7,183 bases of DNA. Origin: Bryobacterales bacterium. Its GTDB lineage: Bacteria; Acidobacteriota; Terriglobia; Bryobacterales; Bryobacteraceae. The translations under genes were made by a program, and so were the position numbers. The stretch lies in contig PLMF01000147.1 of assembly GCA_003142355.1 (NCBI GenBank), positions 1 through 7,183 of the forward strand. Direction: 5' to 3'. The notes under the pieces were generated by a model. It was not told where the DNA came from. It saw nothing but the letters and a program-made list of their open reading frames with translations, and ran no database searches. Below, one piece after another: positions 5,204 to 7,183 of this stretch (positions within the stretch are counted from its first letter, which is position 1; every line of letters begins with the position of its first letter).

Positions 5204-6934
5204 TCAGTACCGCCAGCTTGTCAGGTCTGCTCCGGCCGGCGCCGTGGCTTGAATGCGCGCCATAATCCGCGGCAAATACATCTGGTTGTAGTGCAGGCGC
5301 GAATACCAATTAGGCTGCGCCGGATCGCCATTCCAGCAATGCTCCGCGCGCGGTCCGTAGCGGACCTCGCCTTGGTAGGGCACGCCGTGTCCGGGGGTGC
5401 CGGTCTGCTTCAGGAAATCCTCCATCAGATAAACCGCATTGTTCAGGAAATAGGTGTCGTCCGAGCCGACATAGAGGTGGAGTTTGCCCTGTAGCTTCGG
5501 CCCGAGTGTCGTCCAATCGCGTTGCAGTATGGCGTCCAGGTCGTAGTGCTGGCGCCAGTACTCGGCCGTGCCGTGGTCGATGGCGCCAGTCTGCTTGTCG
5601 AAGATGGGTCGCGGATAGCCGTCCTCGGCGGTTGGAGAATAGACCGCTTGCCAGATGTCGAACTGCTCGCCCGACCGGCCGCGATCGCCCAGCGCGGCTT
5701 CATAGGCGACATTGTCGCGCATGGAGATCAGCGTATGGCCCAGATAGTCCCGCATGGCCGGCTGCGCGACCTTCTTGTTCGCGCCCTGAATATAGAACAT
5801 GTTGTCCTGGTTATACAGGTCGACCGTCATGTAGGCGTGGAAGTCGACAGGGTCCGGACAGGCGACGAACGCGCCGTTGTAGTGGTCGGCATAGAAAATC
5901 TGCACGGCGAGCGATTCCCAACCGCCGGTCGAGCCTCCATAGACAAATCGCGCCCAGCCCTGGCCGATGCCGCGAAACTGGCGCTCGATAGCCGGGATCA
6001 GCTCGGTCTCGATGGCGTCTCCGTACGGGCCCAGATTCGACGAATTCACCGCATACGAGTCGTCGTAATAAGGATTTGCATGCTGCAGCTTCACGATCAA
6101 CATGCGTGGCGTGCCCGGCGCAATCCACGCCTGGTAGTTCTTGTATGCCTCCTGCTGCTGTATGCGGTTGTAGCCCGCAAGGTGAAAGCGTTCGGAGTAA
6201 TCGGGCTTCAGGTCGGGGTCCGGTGGAGTCTCGCCGAAGTCGGTGAAGCCGGTTACGAAGTGGTCGTGGAAGACGACCAGGGGATAGTGCGCCTGCGGAT
6301 GGGTGTCGTAGCCTTCCGGCACGAGAACCACCGCCGAGAGATAAACCGGCCGGCCCCAGAACTTCGTCAGGAGCGCCGACTGGATGCGGATGTGGCGAAT
6401 GTACTTTGTATCCGGCTCGGGGTTGACAGGCGGGATGGCGTCATCGAGCGAGACCGCGATGGGCGGCGCCGCCGGGCCTATGTGAACCAACCGCGGCTTG
6501 GACAGCAGATTGCCAGGCGCGAGATTCCAGTGCTGGCCTTCGCCGCGATCCGGCGCCAGTTTCACCGTCTTGCCGTCCGACCGGTGAAAGGTCTCGTAAA
6601 TGTTCAGCACGGCCTGGACCGTATACTCTCCGGGCGGCACGTCCTTCAGTTTCGCCCGCGGATAGCCCTGGGCGTTGTCGCCGATGGTGAGGGGCTCGCC
6701 GGGTTTCCATCCGTCCACCGTTACCCCGAAGATCATCTGCGACTTCGGCGTATCGTCGATCTGCATACGCGGCTCGGCGCTGGGATCGTTTGAGAGCAAG
6801 AGCAGCAGGCGGCCGTCCAGAGGCTTGTCGGAGCGCGAGGCCGGAAAGCGCACCGTGATCGTCTGAGCGGAAGCGGCGGCGATCCATAGCAGGCCGGCGG
6901 CCAGCAGAGAGGGTAAGCAAACAAGCGGGCGCAT
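5204..6934 (-). CDS. Exported alpha/beta-hydrolase, putative esterase
   Basis: A 576-residue exported protein. Residues 1-23 (MRPLVCLPSLLAAGLLWIAAASA) are a signal peptide with cleavage before Gln24. Residues about 25-165 look like an accessory beta-rich domain (VPPGEYTVQAVLNIYETF near 99-116). The catalytic alpha/beta-hydrolase region, similar in layout to the esterase-D-type family, starts near 195. It has VVLVPEGYD (202-210), an HDHF oxyanion-region motif (223-226), GPYGDAIETELIPAIERQF (302-320) and the nucleophile elbow YGGSTGGWES with Ser335. The likely acid is Asp492 or Asp493 in VGSDDTYF, and the likely base is His532 in PRAEHCWNGD. The reaction would be hydrolysis of a carboxylic ester outside the cytoplasm; the substrate is unknown. 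The ATG at 6934 is supported by the signal peptide, but there is no Shine-Dalgarno site; a -10-like TATACT lies 5 bases upstream, suggesting leaderless expression. The gene is convergent with the ABC-F remnant and 70 bases downstream of the vapC remnant on the same strand. Confidence 0.88.
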   Translation of the reverse strand: MRPLVCLPSLLAAGLLWIAAASAQTITVRFPASRSDKPLDGRLLLLLSNDPSAEPRMQIDDTPKSQMIFGVTVDGWKPGEPLTIGDNAQGYPRAKLKDVPPGEYTVQAVLNIYETFHRSDGKTVKLAPDRGEGQHWNLAPGNLLSKPRLVHIGPAAPPIAVSLDDAIPPVNPEPDTKYIRHIRIQSALLTKFWGRPVYLSAVVLVPEGYDTHPQAHYPLVVFHDHFVTGFTDFGETPPDPDLKPDYSERFHLAGYNRIQQQEAYKNYQAWIAPGTPRMLIVKLQHANPYYDDSYAVNSSNLGPYGDAIETELIPAIERQFRGIGQGWARFVYGGSTGGWESLAVQIFYADHYNGAFVACPDPVDFHAYMTVDLYNQDNMFYIQGANKKVAQPAMRDYLGHTLISMRDNVAYEAALGDRGRSGEQFDIWQAVYSPTAEDGYPRPIFDKQTGAIDHGTAEYWRQHYDLDAILQRDWTTLGPKLQGKLHLYVGSDDTYFLNNAVYLMEDFLKQTGTPGHGVPYQGEVRYGPRAEHCWNGDPAQPNWYSRLHYNQMYLPRIMARIQATAPAGADLTSWRY

Positions 6935-6939
6935 ACTGA

Positions 6940-6967
6940 AGTATAGGCTGATTCGGGCTCCGGTCCA
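6940..6967 (-). promoter_or_regulatory. Candidate sigma-70-type promoter of the esterase gene
   Basis: On the minus strand TGGACC (6967-6962) and TATACT (6945-6940) are separated by 16 bases. They match the TTGACA and TATAAT consensus at 4 and 5 of 6 positions. The -10 box ends 5 bases before the ATG at 6934, so transcription would begin at or beside the start codon. This fits the absence of a ribosome-binding site, but the prediction rests on sequence resemblance alone. Confidence 0.4.
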
Positions 6968-7004
6968 GCAGTGTAGTTAGCGTTCGACGGGCTGCGGTTG
7001 AATC

Positions 7005-7183
7005 TCAGGCAAGCACCGTAATGCCCTGGGCAATCGCTGCCCGCCGAAGCGGTTCATCCGACGTGGCGAGGGGGAGACCGGTACGCGACGCAAGGTCCAG
7101 ATAAGCGGCGTCGTAGGCCGCGACATCTTGACGGCGTGCGAGGGACTCCAGAACACGCTAGGCTAGTGCTATGACCGCCTGAA
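7005..7183 (-). pseudogene. VapC-like PIN-domain toxin, C-terminal end with in-frame stop
   Basis: Read on the minus strand, the last 50 codons (7157-7008) before a TGA at 7007-7005 encode the typical C-terminus of a VapC ribonuclease toxin. AAYDAAYLDLASRTGLPLAT carries the third conserved acidic residue (Asp in YDAAY), and ATSDEPLRRAA carries the fourth (Asp in TSD). PIN-domain toxins use these acidic residues to bind metal and cleave RNA. Just upstream in the same frame is a TAG at 7160-7158, preceded by QAVIALA, and no ATG, GTG or TTG start follows the TAG in this frame. The fragment is therefore probably part of a broken gene, or the frame was shifted by an error. The rest of the gene and any VapB antitoxin would lie beyond 7183, so completeness cannot be judged. 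Confidence 0.7.

Noticed and set aside
5522..6793. 423-codon open frame on the plus strand opposite the esterase gene
   Set aside because: The opposite strand encodes a signal peptide and a full hydrolase active site. This frame has Arg/Val-rich low-information composition typical of an antisense shadow.
1..7183. CRISPR arrays, tRNA or rRNA genes, transposase genes, defence cassettes
   Set aside because: No evenly spaced direct repeats, cloverleaf-like segments, conserved rRNA stretches or DDE/tyrosine-transposase proteins were seen on either strand. The single inverted repeat at 1-62 is the only mobile-like element.

Overview
The window looks like a chromosomal segment from an Acidobacteriota genome, probably of the Solibacter/Bryobacter type. 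The main reasons are a MacB/FtsX-type permease with the architecture of the acidobacterial duplicated orphan permease (ADOP) family, several exported proteins whose predicted mature ends begin at or next to Gln, and GC-rich coding DNA that leaves long spurious open frames opposite the real genes. The lineage is inferred from protein style only; no marker gene or rRNA is present.

Layout, left to right: (1) 1-62, a near-perfect 21-bp inverted repeat of REP-like character. (2) 102-758 (+), an outer-membrane beta-barrel protein whose 5' end is unclear. (3) 804-1337 (+), an exported DinB-fold protein, separated from the barrel gene by a 10-bp-stem hairpin. (4) 1367-3829 (-), a complete 820-residue orphan ABC permease, convergent with the DinB gene. 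(5) 3830-4026, a divergent intergenic region that could fold into competing structures able to hide or expose the Shine-Dalgarno site of the next gene. (6) 4027-5173 (+), an ABC-F ATPase gene that appears broken: the first nucleotide-binding domain is intact, but most of the linker and the Walker A half of the second domain are missing, and the rest of domain 2 is in another frame. (7) 5204-6934 (-), a complete exported alpha/beta-hydrolase (esterase-like). (8) 7005-7183 (-), the C-terminal end of a VapC-like PIN-domain toxin with an in-frame TAG, running off the window.

The genes do not form an obvious pathway. They are mostly single genes facing toward or away from each other, as expected of an accessory or slowly eroding chromosomal region. 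Three loci show signs of decay or of sequence error: the 5' end of the barrel gene, the ABC-F gene and the vapC tail. The most interesting items are the ABC-F deletion and its leader with alternative pairings. I found no convincing new multi-gene system, CRISPR array, tRNA, rRNA or transposase gene. No gap between genes exceeds 300 bases.
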